A stretch of 10,845 nt of DNA, from NCBI GenBank assembly GCA_965371965.1, contig CBDVAM010000119.1, positions 1-10,845 on the forward strand. Reading direction: 5' to 3'. Below are positions 1-6,699 of this stretch, one piece after another. Each line of letters begins with the position of its first letter. Position 1 is the first letter of the stretch. This stretch comes from S146-42 sp965371965. GTDB taxonomy: Bacteria; Planctomycetota; Phycisphaerae; Phycisphaerales; UBA1924. The translations under genes and the position numbers were made by a program. The notes under the pieces were generated by a model. It was not told the DNA's origin, made no database searches, and saw only the letters and a program-made list of their open reading frames with translations.

Positions 1-2
1 AA

Positions 3-380
3 CAACCCGGTGGCGAAGAGCAATCTGGCGGTGAGCAACAGCCCGGTGGCGAAGAACAACCCGGTGGTGAAGAACAGCCTGGTGGAGAAGAGCAACCCGG
101 TGGTGAACAGCAACCTGGCGGCGAAGAACAACCTGGTGGTGAAGAACAACCCGGCGGTGAACAACAACCCGGTGGAGAAGACCAACCCGGCGGAGAAGAA
201 CAACCCGGTGGTGAACAGCAACCCGGTGGCGAAGAACAACCCGGCGGTGAAGAGCAACCCGGTGGCGAGGAACAACCCGGCGGTGAAGAGCAACCCGGTG
301 GCGAAGAACAGCCCGGTGGCGAACAGCAACCAGGTGGCGAAGAGCAACCAGGTGGCGAAGAGCAACCCGGCGGCGAAGAG
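3..380 (+). repeat. 18-bp tandem repeat array, 21 units, coding
   Basis: Twenty-one consecutive 18-bp units with consensus CAACCCGGTGGCGAAGAA stand in one frame, without a break, and encode Q-P-G-G-E-E. Differences are mostly in third codon positions (GGT/GGC/GGA, GAA/GAG, CAA/CAG). Amino-acid changes are confined to position 6 (E fifteen times, Q five, D once) and one P to S in unit 2. Units 19 and 20 (327-362) are identical neighbours. Units 13-14 (219-254) and 15-16 (255-290) form a 36-bp higher-order repeat that differs by one base. A degenerate 22nd unit occupies 381-398. Confidence 0.95.
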
Positions 381-923
381 CAGCCCACCAGCGATGAGCG
401 GTTGACAGATGGCGACGGGCAAGCGCCCAGTGGCGCCTTCGATCGCCTCCGCGAGGCAATCAAGAACGCCGATCGATTGGATAAAGACGCCGCCCGTACT
501 CGCGAGCAGGCCGAGGATCTTCGCAAGCGTGCCCAGGAACTGCTCGATGATCTCAGCCCCGAGCAACGCGAAGAGCTGGACCAACTCGCCCGCGAGTTGG
601 CCGAGAGGCGTGGTCCCGCCGCCACGCCCCCGGCCCCGCAGGATCTCGCCGCACGTCAGACCGAGTCCGTCGATGCCCGTCCCTCAGAACTGCCCCCAGA
701 AGCCCGCGAGCGTGTCATCGCCGAGTGGTATGGCGACGAGGACGCCCCGCGCGACGCGAAGTCTCGCTCGCAGATCATCAGCGAGAACCTTCGCGGTGCG
801 GCCGAGGGCGCGCAGCAGGCGGTCGAGCAGCAGCGCATCCCCCCGCGTTATCGAGACCTGATCCGACGGGTATACCGCCAGATCGAGGAGCGTTCGGGCG
901 GCGTCTCGGACGGCTCACGATGA
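3..923 (+). CDS. Repeat-rich protein with QPGGEE hexapeptide array and charged helical C-terminal domain (5' end outside window)
   Basis: The reading frame is open from the window edge to TGA at 921-923, giving 306 visible codons, so the true start lies upstream. The first 126 residues are 21 hexapeptides of the form Q-P-G-G-E-E/Q, followed by a degenerate unit (QPTSDE). Next comes a highly charged helical, probably coiled-coil segment at about 430-615 (REQAEDLRKRAQELLDDL and onward), then a proline/alanine linker. The C-terminal domain contains the string IPPRYRDLIRRVY. I see no cysteine, signal peptide or membrane segment in the visible part. A similar PxRYRxLVRxY ending occurs in planctomycete proteins encoded beside MoxR/Bat-type VWA genes; that is recollection. 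The stop overlaps the next start as ATGA, so the two are probably translated together. A TTG at 402 could be taken as a start, but the open frame and the protein-level repeat argue against it. Function is unknown; a scaffold or flexible envelope partner of the VWA protein is inference. Confidence 0.82.
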   Translation, partial: QPGGEEQSGGEQQPGGEEQPGGEEQPGGEEQPGGEQQPGGEEQPGGEEQPGGEQQPGGEDQPGGEEQPGGEQQPGGEEQPGGEEQPGGEEQPGGEEQPGGEEQPGGEQQPGGEEQPGGEEQPGGEEQPTSDERLTDGDGQAPSGAFDRLREAIKNADRLDKDAARTREQAEDLRKRAQELLDDLSPEQREELDQLARELAERRGPAATPPAPQDLAARQTESVDARPSELPPEARERVIAEWYGDEDAPRDAKSRSQIISENLRGAAEGAQQAVEQQRIPPRYRDLIRRVYRQIEERSGGVSDGSR

Positions 924-3900
924 GCCTTTCGTTCGAGCAACCCGCGTGGTTACTGTGGCTCGCGATCGTGCCGGTGCTCACGTGGCTGGGGATTCGCTAT
1001 TTCAGCGCGATGAGCCGGGTGCGCCGATGGTCGGCGGTCATCGCACGCACCGTGCTCATGGGCCTACTCCTGGGCATGCTCGCCGGCGCGAGCGCGGTCC
1101 GCACGACCAATCGCTTCGCCGTGATCGCGGTCGTCGATGTCTCGGACTCGGTCCGTCTGTTTGCCCCGAGCAAGGTGGTTGCCGGCGGACGCGAAATCCC
1201 GCCCATCGAACGCATCCGCGAGTGGCTGGATCTGGCGTTTGCCGACCGCGATGTGGACGACCTCGCGGGGCTTGTGCTCTTCGACGGGCGGGCCATCGGC
1301 GTCGCGGCTCCCTCGCTGGGCGATCCGCTCTCGCGATGGGTCGATCTGGAACGAGCCGAGGGCAGCGATCTGGGTGCCGCGATCCGCCTGGCAGCCTCGC
1401 TCATCCCGCCAGACGCCGCGGGTCGGATCGTGCTGATCTCCGATGGCAACGACACGGCGGCGGCGCTCGATCGGTCGCTCGCGTCGCTCGCAGACGGAGG
1501 GCATCTCTGGCCCGTTGATGTCGTGCCGATTGAGTACGAGGTCGCCAGCGAGGTCGTGCTGGAGCGTGTGGATGCCCCGCCCTCGGCGATGGCCGGCTCG
1601 CCCGTCGTCATCCGCGTGACCCTGCGGGCGACGGCACCGACCACCGGAACCCTGCGGCTGCTCCGTGACGCCGATGTCATCGATCTCGATCCCACCAGCG
1701 ACTCCAGCGGTCGGCGGGTCCAACTGGATGGCGGGCTCAATACCGAACTCATCCGCATCGACGAGCTCCCCGCGGGTCGCCTGCACCGCTTCGTCGCAGA
1801 GTTCGTTCCCGATATCTCCCAAGGCGCGCCGGTGGGCGACACCGTCGCGAGCAACAACCGCGCAGAGGCATTCACCCTCAGCCCCGGCACAGGCTCGGTC
1901 CTGATCCTCGACGGCGTCGGATCAGGCGGCGGCCTGCTCGCCGACACGCTCTCTGAAGAAGGCATCGACGTCCGCTCGATCCCGCCCGAGGCGATGGCCA
2001 GCAACCTCCTCGCACTCCAGGAGCACGATCTGATCGTCCTCCAGAACGTGCCCGCCGAAACGCTCACGCTCGCACAGCACGACCTGCTCGTCGCCTTCGT
2101 GCGAGACCTCGGCGGCGGGCTGGTCATGATCGGAGGCTACGACAGCTTCGGCGCCGGCGGCTGGAAGGGCACGACCCTCGAACCCATCCTCCCGGTCCGC
2201 CTCGACCTGCCAGAAAAAGCGGTCATGCCCGAGGCCGCGATCATCTTCGTCCTCGACAACTCCGGCTCGATGGCATGGAACGTACTAGGCTCGGCCAGAT
2301 CAAAGCAACAGATCGCCAACGAATCGGCGGCGCTCGCCATCCAGACACTCGACAAGCAGGATCTCGTCGGCGTCATCGCGTTCAGCTCGTCCGTACACCA
2401 GATCGTCCCGCTCGGGCCCAACGACGAGCCCGAGAAGACGATGGAGAAGATCCTCTCCATCAGCTCTGGCGGCGGCACGAACCTCCGCCCGGCACTCGCC
2501 GCCGCCGAGCGACAGCTCGAGGCCTCCGACGCCAAGCTCAAGCATGTGATCGTGCTCACCGACGGCAGATCGCAGGACAGCGAGAGTCTGCCCGCCGACG
2601 CCCAGCGCCTCCGCAGCAAGGGCATCCGCGTGACCACCATCGGCGTGGGCGAGGACGCCGACGCCGAGACCCTGGACGAGGTGGCTGCTCGCGGCGGCGG
2701 TGTGTTCCACCTCGTGATGAATCCCAACGTGTTGCCCCGCGTGTTCATCTCGGCGGTGCGGGTCATCCGCCAGCCGATGATCCGCGAGCAGCCGTTTGAG
2801 CCGGTCGTCACCAACTCCGGCTCGCCGCTGGTCTTCGGCATCGGGCAGCCGCCGATTCTCGATGGCCTCGTCCTCACCCAGCAACGCGTAGAGCCCACGA
2901 TCATCAACGCGATGCTCACGCCCAAGGGCGAGCCGCTGCTGGCCCACTGGAACGTCGAGCTGGGCCAGGTCGTTGCGTTCACCTCCGACGCGCACGGCGA
3001 GTGGTCGCGCAACTGGGCACAGTGGCCCGGCTATCGCACATTCTGGACCCAACTCGTTCATCGCGTGTCCCGCGCCGCCCGGCAGGGGAGCTACGACCTC
3101 ACCATCAAGGAGCAGGGCGGGCGGCTTCTGCTGCGCGTCGAGGCCTACGAGCCCGACGGCTCGCCGCGCGACCTGCTCTCGATGCCCGCGACCATCTATT
3201 CGCCGACCGGCTCCACCATCGACACCGCGCTCTCGCAGACCGCCCCGGGCGTCTATGAGAGCAGTATCCCCGCATCTGAGCGGGGCGGATACGTCGCGGT
3301 CATCAAGCCGCGCGCCGCAAGCACGAAGCTCACACCGATCATCGGCGGCTTCAGCGTCGCCGCCGGCGCAGAGACCCGCCGGCTCCGATCCAACGAGGCC
3401 CTGCTGCGCGAGATCGCCCAACAGACCGGCGGGCGCGTGCTGAATCTCGAACAACCCGGGGCCGCGTTACTGTTCGATCGAGCAGGCATCGAGCCTCGCC
3501 GGGCGCTCGTGCCCATCTGGCGTTCGCTCTTGGTCTGGGCCTTGGTCGTGCTGCTGCTGGATGTCGGCACCCGGCGCGTCGCCTGGGATCGCCTGGTTTC
3601 CAAGGAGTTCGGCGCCGATCTCAGGCAGATGGCCAGCGACGCCGTCGAGCAGCGCGGTGAGCGGGCCGGGCGATTGCTCGGGGGCCTCAAACGCGTGCGG
3701 ACCCGGCGCAAGCCCGATCACGAGGGCGCGTTCGATGATTCGGAGGCCGAGAAACTCGCCAGGCGCGAACTCCGCGCCCGCCAGGATGCACGCCTCGCCG
3801 CGGTGCGCTCGGCGAGGGGCCGGATGCAGCAAGAGAGCTCGATCGACGACGCTCCGCCGCGAGGATTTGCGCAGACCGCCACTCCCCAGGCGCGCCGAGC

Positions 3901-4060
3901 CGAGAAGGAGAAGACCGCCGGATCAAGCGGGCAATCGCCTGCCAAGGGACAGGCCAAGAGTGACAAGTTGGACGAAGATGCGGGCGGCACCTCGGGGCTG
4001 CTCGCCGCCAAACGCCGTGCCCGTGAGAGGTATGAGGCCGGCGAGGACGACGGATCGTGA
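920..4060 (+). CDS. Membrane protein with two VWA domains and an amidotransferase-like domain
   Basis: This 1046-aa protein starts at ATG 920, inside the ATGA overlap with the upstream stop. The frame is open from 725, but membrane topology and the overlap favour 920. Two hydrophobic segments (about 10-27 and 41-60) precede a first VWA domain with metal-site motif DVSDS (73-77), GSDL (148-151) and SDG (174-176). A class I glutamine amidotransferase-like fold follows (about 325-430, with GGYDSFGAGGW). A second VWA domain has DNSGS (446-450), GGGT (517-520) and TDGR (547-550). A beta-rich region leads to a third membrane segment (about 864-885) and a charged tail of about 160 residues. I found no cysteine in the protein, so the amidotransferase-like part cannot use the usual nucleophile. 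VWA domains bind partners through a divalent metal; this layout is known from planctomycete and other Bat-like operons. Role in the cell envelope is inferred; the substrate is unknown. Confidence 0.9.
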   Translation: MSLSFEQPAWLLWLAIVPVLTWLGIRYFSAMSRVRRWSAVIARTVLMGLLLGMLAGASAVRTTNRFAVIAVVDVSDSVRLFAPSKVVAGGREIPPIERIREWLDLAFADRDVDDLAGLVLFDGRAIGVAAPSLGDPLSRWVDLERAEGSDLGAAIRLAASLIPPDAAGRIVLISDGNDTAAALDRSLASLADGGHLWPVDVVPIEYEVASEVVLERVDAPPSAMAGSPVVIRVTLRATAPTTGTLRLLRDADVIDLDPTSDSSGRRVQLDGGLNTELIRIDELPAGRLHRFVAEFVPDISQGAPVGDTVASNNRAEAFTLSPGTGSVLILDGVGSGGGLLADTLSEEGIDVRSIPPEAMASNLLALQEHDLIVLQNVPAETLTLAQHDLLVAFVRDLGGGLVMIGGYDSFGAGGWKGTTLEPILPVRLDLPEKAVMPEAAIIFVLDNSGSMAWNVLGSARSKQQIANESAALAIQTLDKQDLVGVIAFSSSVHQIVPLGPNDEPEKTMEKILSISSGGGTNLRPALAAAERQLEASDAKLKHVIVLTDGRSQDSESLPADAQRLRSKGIRVTTIGVGEDADAETLDEVAARGGGVFHLVMNPNVLPRVFISAVRVIRQPMIREQPFEPVVTNSGSPLVFGIGQPPILDGLVLTQQRVEPTIINAMLTPKGEPLLAHWNVELGQVVAFTSDAHGEWSRNWAQWPGYRTFWTQLVHRVSRAARQGSYDLTIKEQGGRLLLRVEAYEPDGSPRDLLSMPATIYSPTGSTIDTALSQTAPGVYESSIPASERGGYVAVIKPRAASTKLTPIIGGFSVAAGAETRRLRSNEALLREIAQQTGGRVLNLEQPGAALLFDRAGIEPRRALVPIWRSLLVWALVVLLLDVGTRRVAWDRLVSKEFGADLRQMASDAVEQRGERAGRLLGGLKRVRTRRKPDHEGAFDDSEAEKLARRELRARQDARLAAVRSARGRMQQESSIDDAPPRGFAQTATPQARRAEKEKTAGSSGQSPAKGQAKSDKLDEDAGGTSGLLAAKRRARERYEAGEDDGS

Positions 4061-4155
4061 GCCTCCCGCCAATGCGCGAGGTGTGGTGGGGTTTGAGTAT
4101 GATGTTTGGTTGTGGATCGATGATCTATGATCTTCGCGATCGCACCAGGAACTCG

Positions 4156-4198
4156 ATGCGGTCATTCACCGCAATCTCGGGATGTCGAGATCTGATAC
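4156..4198 (+). promoter_or_regulatory. Two tandem hairpins upstream of the zinc-ribbon gene
   Basis: Two adjacent inverted repeats lie just before the start at 4199. The first pairs TGCGGT (4157-4162) with ACCGCA (4168-4173) over a 5-base loop. The second pairs ATCTCG (4174-4179) with CGAGAT (4186-4191) over a 6-base loop and ends 7 bases before the ATG. No T-run follows, so this is not an ordinary intrinsic terminator. It could hold back translation or serve as a binding site; neither is shown. The rest of the 138-bp gap (4061-4155) is GT-rich, with TATGAT boxes at 4098 and 4126 but no matching -35 at normal spacing. Confidence 0.4.
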
Positions 4199-4606
4199 AT
4201 GCCCCGCGATACCACACCACTCACAATCGTCAGACGCACGGATCGCCTCGCAACGCGAATCGCGGTTCTCGGAGTGGCTGTCGTCTTGATCCTCGCATTC
4301 AGTTCCGGCGTCGACTGGTTTGGTCAAGGCGCGGCCGGTCGCCTCTCCTCGCTCGCGTTTGTCGCGACGATCGGCGTGGCGTCCATCCTGCCCTGGCGCA
4401 TCCGCCGCAAGGTGCGCAGCGTCCTGACCGAGACCCGCGCCCGCGCATGTGTCTACTGCCTCTATGACCTTCGAGGTGCTCCCGTGGCGGGCAGATGCCC
4501 CGAGTGCGGCGAGATCTACGATCTCAAAGGGACCATCAGCCACTGGCGCGAGGCATACCCGAATCTTCCAATCGCAAAGGCCAAGGCCGATCGCGAGTCG
4601 GTGTAG
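4199..4606 (+). CDS. Small membrane protein with C-terminal zinc ribbon
   Basis: The 135-aa product has two hydrophobic stretches (about residues 20-37 and 47-65) forming a probable hairpin in the membrane. A basic stretch follows (RIRRKVRSVLTETRAR), then a four-cysteine zinc-ribbon: CVYC, YDLRG and CPECG at about residues 84-105. The CxxC-x-YDLRG-x-CPECG pattern is very common in short planctomycete proteins of unknown role; this is recollection and supports the lineage call. The ATG at 4199 has no strong ribosome binding site and sits behind two small hairpins. It is on the same strand as the VWA gene but 138 bp away, so co-transcription is uncertain. A different frame starting at GTG 4057 overlaps the VWA stop but reads through this gene out of frame and lacks these features. 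Function unknown. Confidence 0.8.
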   Translation: MPRDTTPLTIVRRTDRLATRIAVLGVAVVLILAFSSGVDWFGQGAAGRLSSLAFVATIGVASILPWRIRRKVRSVLTETRARACVYCLYDLRGAPVAGRCPECGEIYDLKGTISHWREAYPNLPIAKAKADRESV

Positions 4607-4607
4607 A

Positions 4608-4626
4608 GCGAGTGGCGATCACTCGC
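4608..4626. terminator. Hairpin between two convergent genes, possible bidirectional terminator
   Basis: GCGAGTG (4608-4614) pairs with CACTCGC (4620-4626) across a 5-base loop, starting 1 base after the stop of the zinc-ribbon gene and 20 bases beyond the stop of the convergent gene. An alternative pairing joins GATCAC (4617-4622) with GTGATC (4641-4646). Neither strand shows a T-run, so a classical intrinsic terminator is doubtful; position is the main support. Confidence 0.4.
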
Positions 4627-4645
4627 CGGCGAAGACTCCGGTGAT

Positions 4646-4975
4646 CTAGTCGCGCGTTTTCTTCACGCCGCCGATCTCTCGAGCAAACCTCGCTGCAATC
4701 CGGAGCAACGTCTCATCGCTCTCCGGTTCAAGCGCCATGAGATAGACGCCAAGGCCGTAGCTCGATCCAAACTCGAATCGTCGATCGAGAATGCTGACGT
4801 TGCACCAGACCTCATCGCCGAGGATGTCATCCTTGAAGTCATCGAACTCGGCATCCCAATCAGTTCCAAGGCGTGCCATGATGGCGGTCGCGTCCGGGGC
4901 CTCGTCCTCTGGAGCGCGAAACTCTATGTAGAGCCGATTGCTCGCATCTGCAAAGAGATGAATCAGCGTCCTCAC
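4646..4975 (-). CDS. Small acidic protein of unknown function, coupled to miaB
   Basis: The 109-aa product starts at GTG (4975-4973), whose bases overlap the miaB stop as GTGA, so it is likely translated by ribosomes finishing miaB. It reads as an alpha/beta protein: an initial strand pair (RTLIHLFADASNRLYIEF), an acidic middle (DWDAEFDDFKDDILGDEVW), a second strand pair around YGLGVYLMALEP, and a C-terminal helix (ETLLRIAARFAREIG). I see no signal peptide, membrane segment, metal motif or catalytic triad; there is one cysteine. I do not recognise the family. Tight coupling suggests a role expressed together with tRNA modification, but it may simply be a passenger in the operon. Confidence 0.7.
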   Translation of the reverse strand: MRTLIHLFADASNRLYIEFRAPEDEAPDATAIMARLGTDWDAEFDDFKDDILGDEVWCNVSILDRRFEFGSSYGLGVYLMALEPESDETLLRIAARFAREIGGVKKTRD

Positions 4976-6648
4976 GAGCGAACCAACTCCCCATACAGAC
5001 TCAACCGATCCGCCCGATCAATCCGCACCGGCACAATCCTCCCGATGAGATCATCGGGGCTTGCGCCCTCGGGCGTATCAAAGAAGACGATCAGATCACC
5101 GTCGGTCCGACCGGTGAGTTGTGGGGGGGACGCCGGGGTCGCATCTTCAATGTTCACCGGCGGGACGCCCATGCCACCGTCCCGCCGACCGTCCAAGGAA
5201 GCCGCGCCGTTCGCAGACTCGGGCGACCGAGCACTGATCGTCAGCGATACCGAGCCTTTCTTGCGAATATCGCTCTTGCTCATGCCCTGAGATTTCAACG
5301 CCCGCTTGCTCAGTCCCCCGACGAACACATCAAACGTCCGCCCGACCTGCTCGCGGCTGATCGAATCGGAAATCTCCGCCTGCACCGCCAGCAGATCGTT
5401 GTTCCGCCGGCGTTTGACCTCTTCAGGAACATCATCGGGAATCCGATCGAATGCGACGGTCCCCGGGCGGGGCGAATACTTGAATATAAAGCAGTTCTTG
5501 TACCGGGCCCGCTTCACCAGATCGACCGTCAGAAGGTAATCCTCATCGGTCTCGCCCGGGAAGCCGACGATGATGTCGCCACTGACCATCAGCGGGCGAC
5601 CCTTCTCCGGCTCATCGAGAAACGAGCGGGCGCGATCGAGAAACTCCGTGTACTCGCCCACCGTGTAGCCGCGGTTCATCCGCTTGAGCACGCTGTCGCT
5701 GCCCGATTGCCCCGGCACATGCAGGTACCGGCAGATGCGCGGGCAATCGCGCATGACTTCGAGCACGTCGTCGCCAAAGTCGCGAGGATAGCTCGTGACA
5801 AACCGCAATCGCGCAATCTCGGGCACGCGTTCATGGATCTCGTACAGCAGATCGGCGAACGTCGTCACGCGCTCACCCGCGAACGCATCGCGGTGATGGC
5901 TTCCCTTGTACGTCCGTCCCTTCTGCGGCTGGATAACCCCGTTGATCGTCTCCGCCGCGTCCTGCTCGAAGCGGTAGTGATTGACGGTCTGACCCAGCAG
6001 CGTGACCTCGCGCACACCCGCGTCGGCGAGCCTCTTGCACTCGTCAATAATGTGACTCGGCGGGCGATGCACCTCGGCCCCGCGCGTGAACGGCACGACA
6101 CAGTAGGTGCAGAACTTGTTGCACCCGCGGGTGACGCGGACGTAGGCGCTGCCGTTATGGTCCGTCGGGCTGATCGTGCGCGATAGGTCGAGCAACTCAA
6201 GATCATCGCTCGCCGCGGCGAGGGTCGAACTCCGCCGCGACGTGCTGCCCTGCAACGCCGCCTGCTTTACCGATCCGCCCAGGCTCTCTTTCGTCCGCAA
6301 CGCGTTGTCCAGGAGCCCCGCCAGCTTGTCCAGCTCCCCCGGCCCGCACATCAGGTCCACCACCGGCATCCGGCGCATCAGGTCCTCGCCGTCACGCTCG
6401 GCCATGCACCCCAGCACGCCGACGACGACGCCCTCGCCCTTGTGCTTACTCAGCTCCCCCAGGCGGCTCCACACCTTCTGTTCGGCCTGCTCGCGGACCG
6501 AGCAGGTGTTGTACAGCACCACGTGCGCATCGTCGGCCACAGCGGTCAGCTCATAGCCCAGCGACACCAACTGCCCGGCGACAAGCTCTGAGTCCAGCTC
6601 GTTCATCTGGCAGCCGAAGGTCTCGAGATACACGCGCCGTCGGCCCAT
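4972..6648 (-). CDS. miaB: tRNA-2-methylthio-N6-dimethylallyladenosine synthase MiaB
   Basis: MiaB adds a methylthio group to C2 of N6-isopentenyladenosine at position 37 of tRNAs reading codons that start with U. It is a radical-SAM enzyme with two 4Fe-4S clusters. The N-terminal UPF0004 domain begins ETFGCQMNELDSE and supplies C13, C49 (NTCSVRE) and C81 (LGCMAE). The radical-SAM cluster is CNKFCTYC (C176, C180, C183), followed by the conserved TRG. A C-terminal TRAM domain spans roughly 432-558. At 558 aa it is longer than E. coli MiaB (474 aa). Extra sequence lies at about 119-165, 228-262 (in the radical-SAM part) and about 460-511 (splitting the TRAM region). The last insertion contains a 30-bp element with a perfect 9-bp inverted repeat. 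ATG 6648 is the start; the FGCQMN motif sits at the expected distance. All cluster cysteines are present, so I expect an active enzyme. Confidence 0.95.
   Translation of the reverse strand: MGRRRVYLETFGCQMNELDSELVAGQLVSLGYELTAVADDAHVVLYNTCSVREQAEQKVWSRLGELSKHKGEGVVVGVLGCMAERDGEDLMRRMPVVDLMCGPGELDKLAGLLDNALRTKESLGGSVKQAALQGSTSRRSSTLAAASDDLELLDLSRTISPTDHNGSAYVRVTRGCNKFCTYCVVPFTRGAEVHRPPSHIIDECKRLADAGVREVTLLGQTVNHYRFEQDAAETINGVIQPQKGRTYKGSHHRDAFAGERVTTFADLLYEIHERVPEIARLRFVTSYPRDFGDDVLEVMRDCPRICRYLHVPGQSGSDSVLKRMNRGYTVGEYTEFLDRARSFLDEPEKGRPLMVSGDIIVGFPGETDEDYLLTVDLVKRARYKNCFIFKYSPRPGTVAFDRIPDDVPEEVKRRRNNDLLAVQAEISDSISREQVGRTFDVFVGGLSKRALKSQGMSKSDIRKKGSVSLTISARSPESANGAASLDGRRDGGMGVPPVNIEDATPASPPQLTGRTDGDLIVFFDTPEGASPDDLIGRIVPVRIDRADRLSLYGELVRS
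5158..5187. repeat. GC-rich inverted repeat inside miaB, resembling a dispersed palindromic element
   Basis: On the + strand CGGCGGGAC (5158-5166) pairs perfectly with GTCCCGCCG (5179-5187) around the 12-base loop GCCCATGCCACC. In the miaB frame it encodes RRDGGMGVPP (residues 488-497), within a low-complexity insertion. In the two opposite-strand frames the same DNA reads GGTPMPPS and RRDAHATVPP, peptides I recall from many annotated proteins of planctomycetes and other bacteria that carry this dispersed element. The repeat structure is seen directly; the family link is from memory. Confidence 0.7.
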
Positions 6649-6699
6649 TGCACGGAGTCTATGGCCCCTTGATCGTCAATCGAACGATAGACTGACATC
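6649..6699. promoter_or_regulatory. Divergent intergenic region between miaB and the histidine kinase gene
   Basis: Only 51 bp separate the two divergent starts, so promoters for both genes must overlap here or reach into the coding regions. It holds one short inverted repeat, ATCGT (6672-6676) with ACGAT (6684-6688). I cannot assign -35/-10 boxes with confidence, and neither start has an obvious Shine-Dalgarno sequence. Confidence 0.45.

Noticed and set aside
3..380. Array as CRISPR
   Set aside because: Units are 18 bp, directly adjacent without spacers, and in frame with a protein.
402..404. TTG as start of the helical-domain protein
   Set aside because: The frame is open upstream to the window edge through a peptide-conserved array, and no ribosome binding site precedes it.
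10..405. Second open frame through the repeat array (NPVAKN-type repeats)
   Set aside because: The 18-bp period keeps any stop-free frame open. Only the frame starting at base 3 continues into a normal protein domain and overlaps correctly with the next gene.
725..919. N-terminal extension of the VWA protein
   Set aside because: This stretch is out-of-frame shadow of the upstream gene. ATG 920 gives an N-terminal membrane anchor and the ATGA overlap.
997..3454. 376-aa and 384-aa frames opposite the VWA gene
   Set aside because: They are Ser/Arg- or Gly/Asp-rich shadows of a strongly supported gene.
4136..4143. GCGATCGC as a HIP1-type element
   Set aside because: A single 8-mer in GATC-rich, GC-rich DNA is not evidence for the cyanobacterial repeat.
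4057..4467. GTG-initiated frame overlapping the VWA stop (136 aa)
   Set aside because: Beyond 4199 it only shadows the zinc-ribbon gene, and its Arg-rich composition is typical of a wrong frame in GC-rich DNA.
5119..6186. 355-aa frame opposite miaB
   Set aside because: Long antisense frames are expected from third-position GC bias. The other strand encodes a complete, motif-rich MiaB.
6669..6693. TTGATC...TAGACT as a promoter for the histidine kinase
   Set aside because: The spacer is only 13 bp, too short for a normal sigma-70 promoter.
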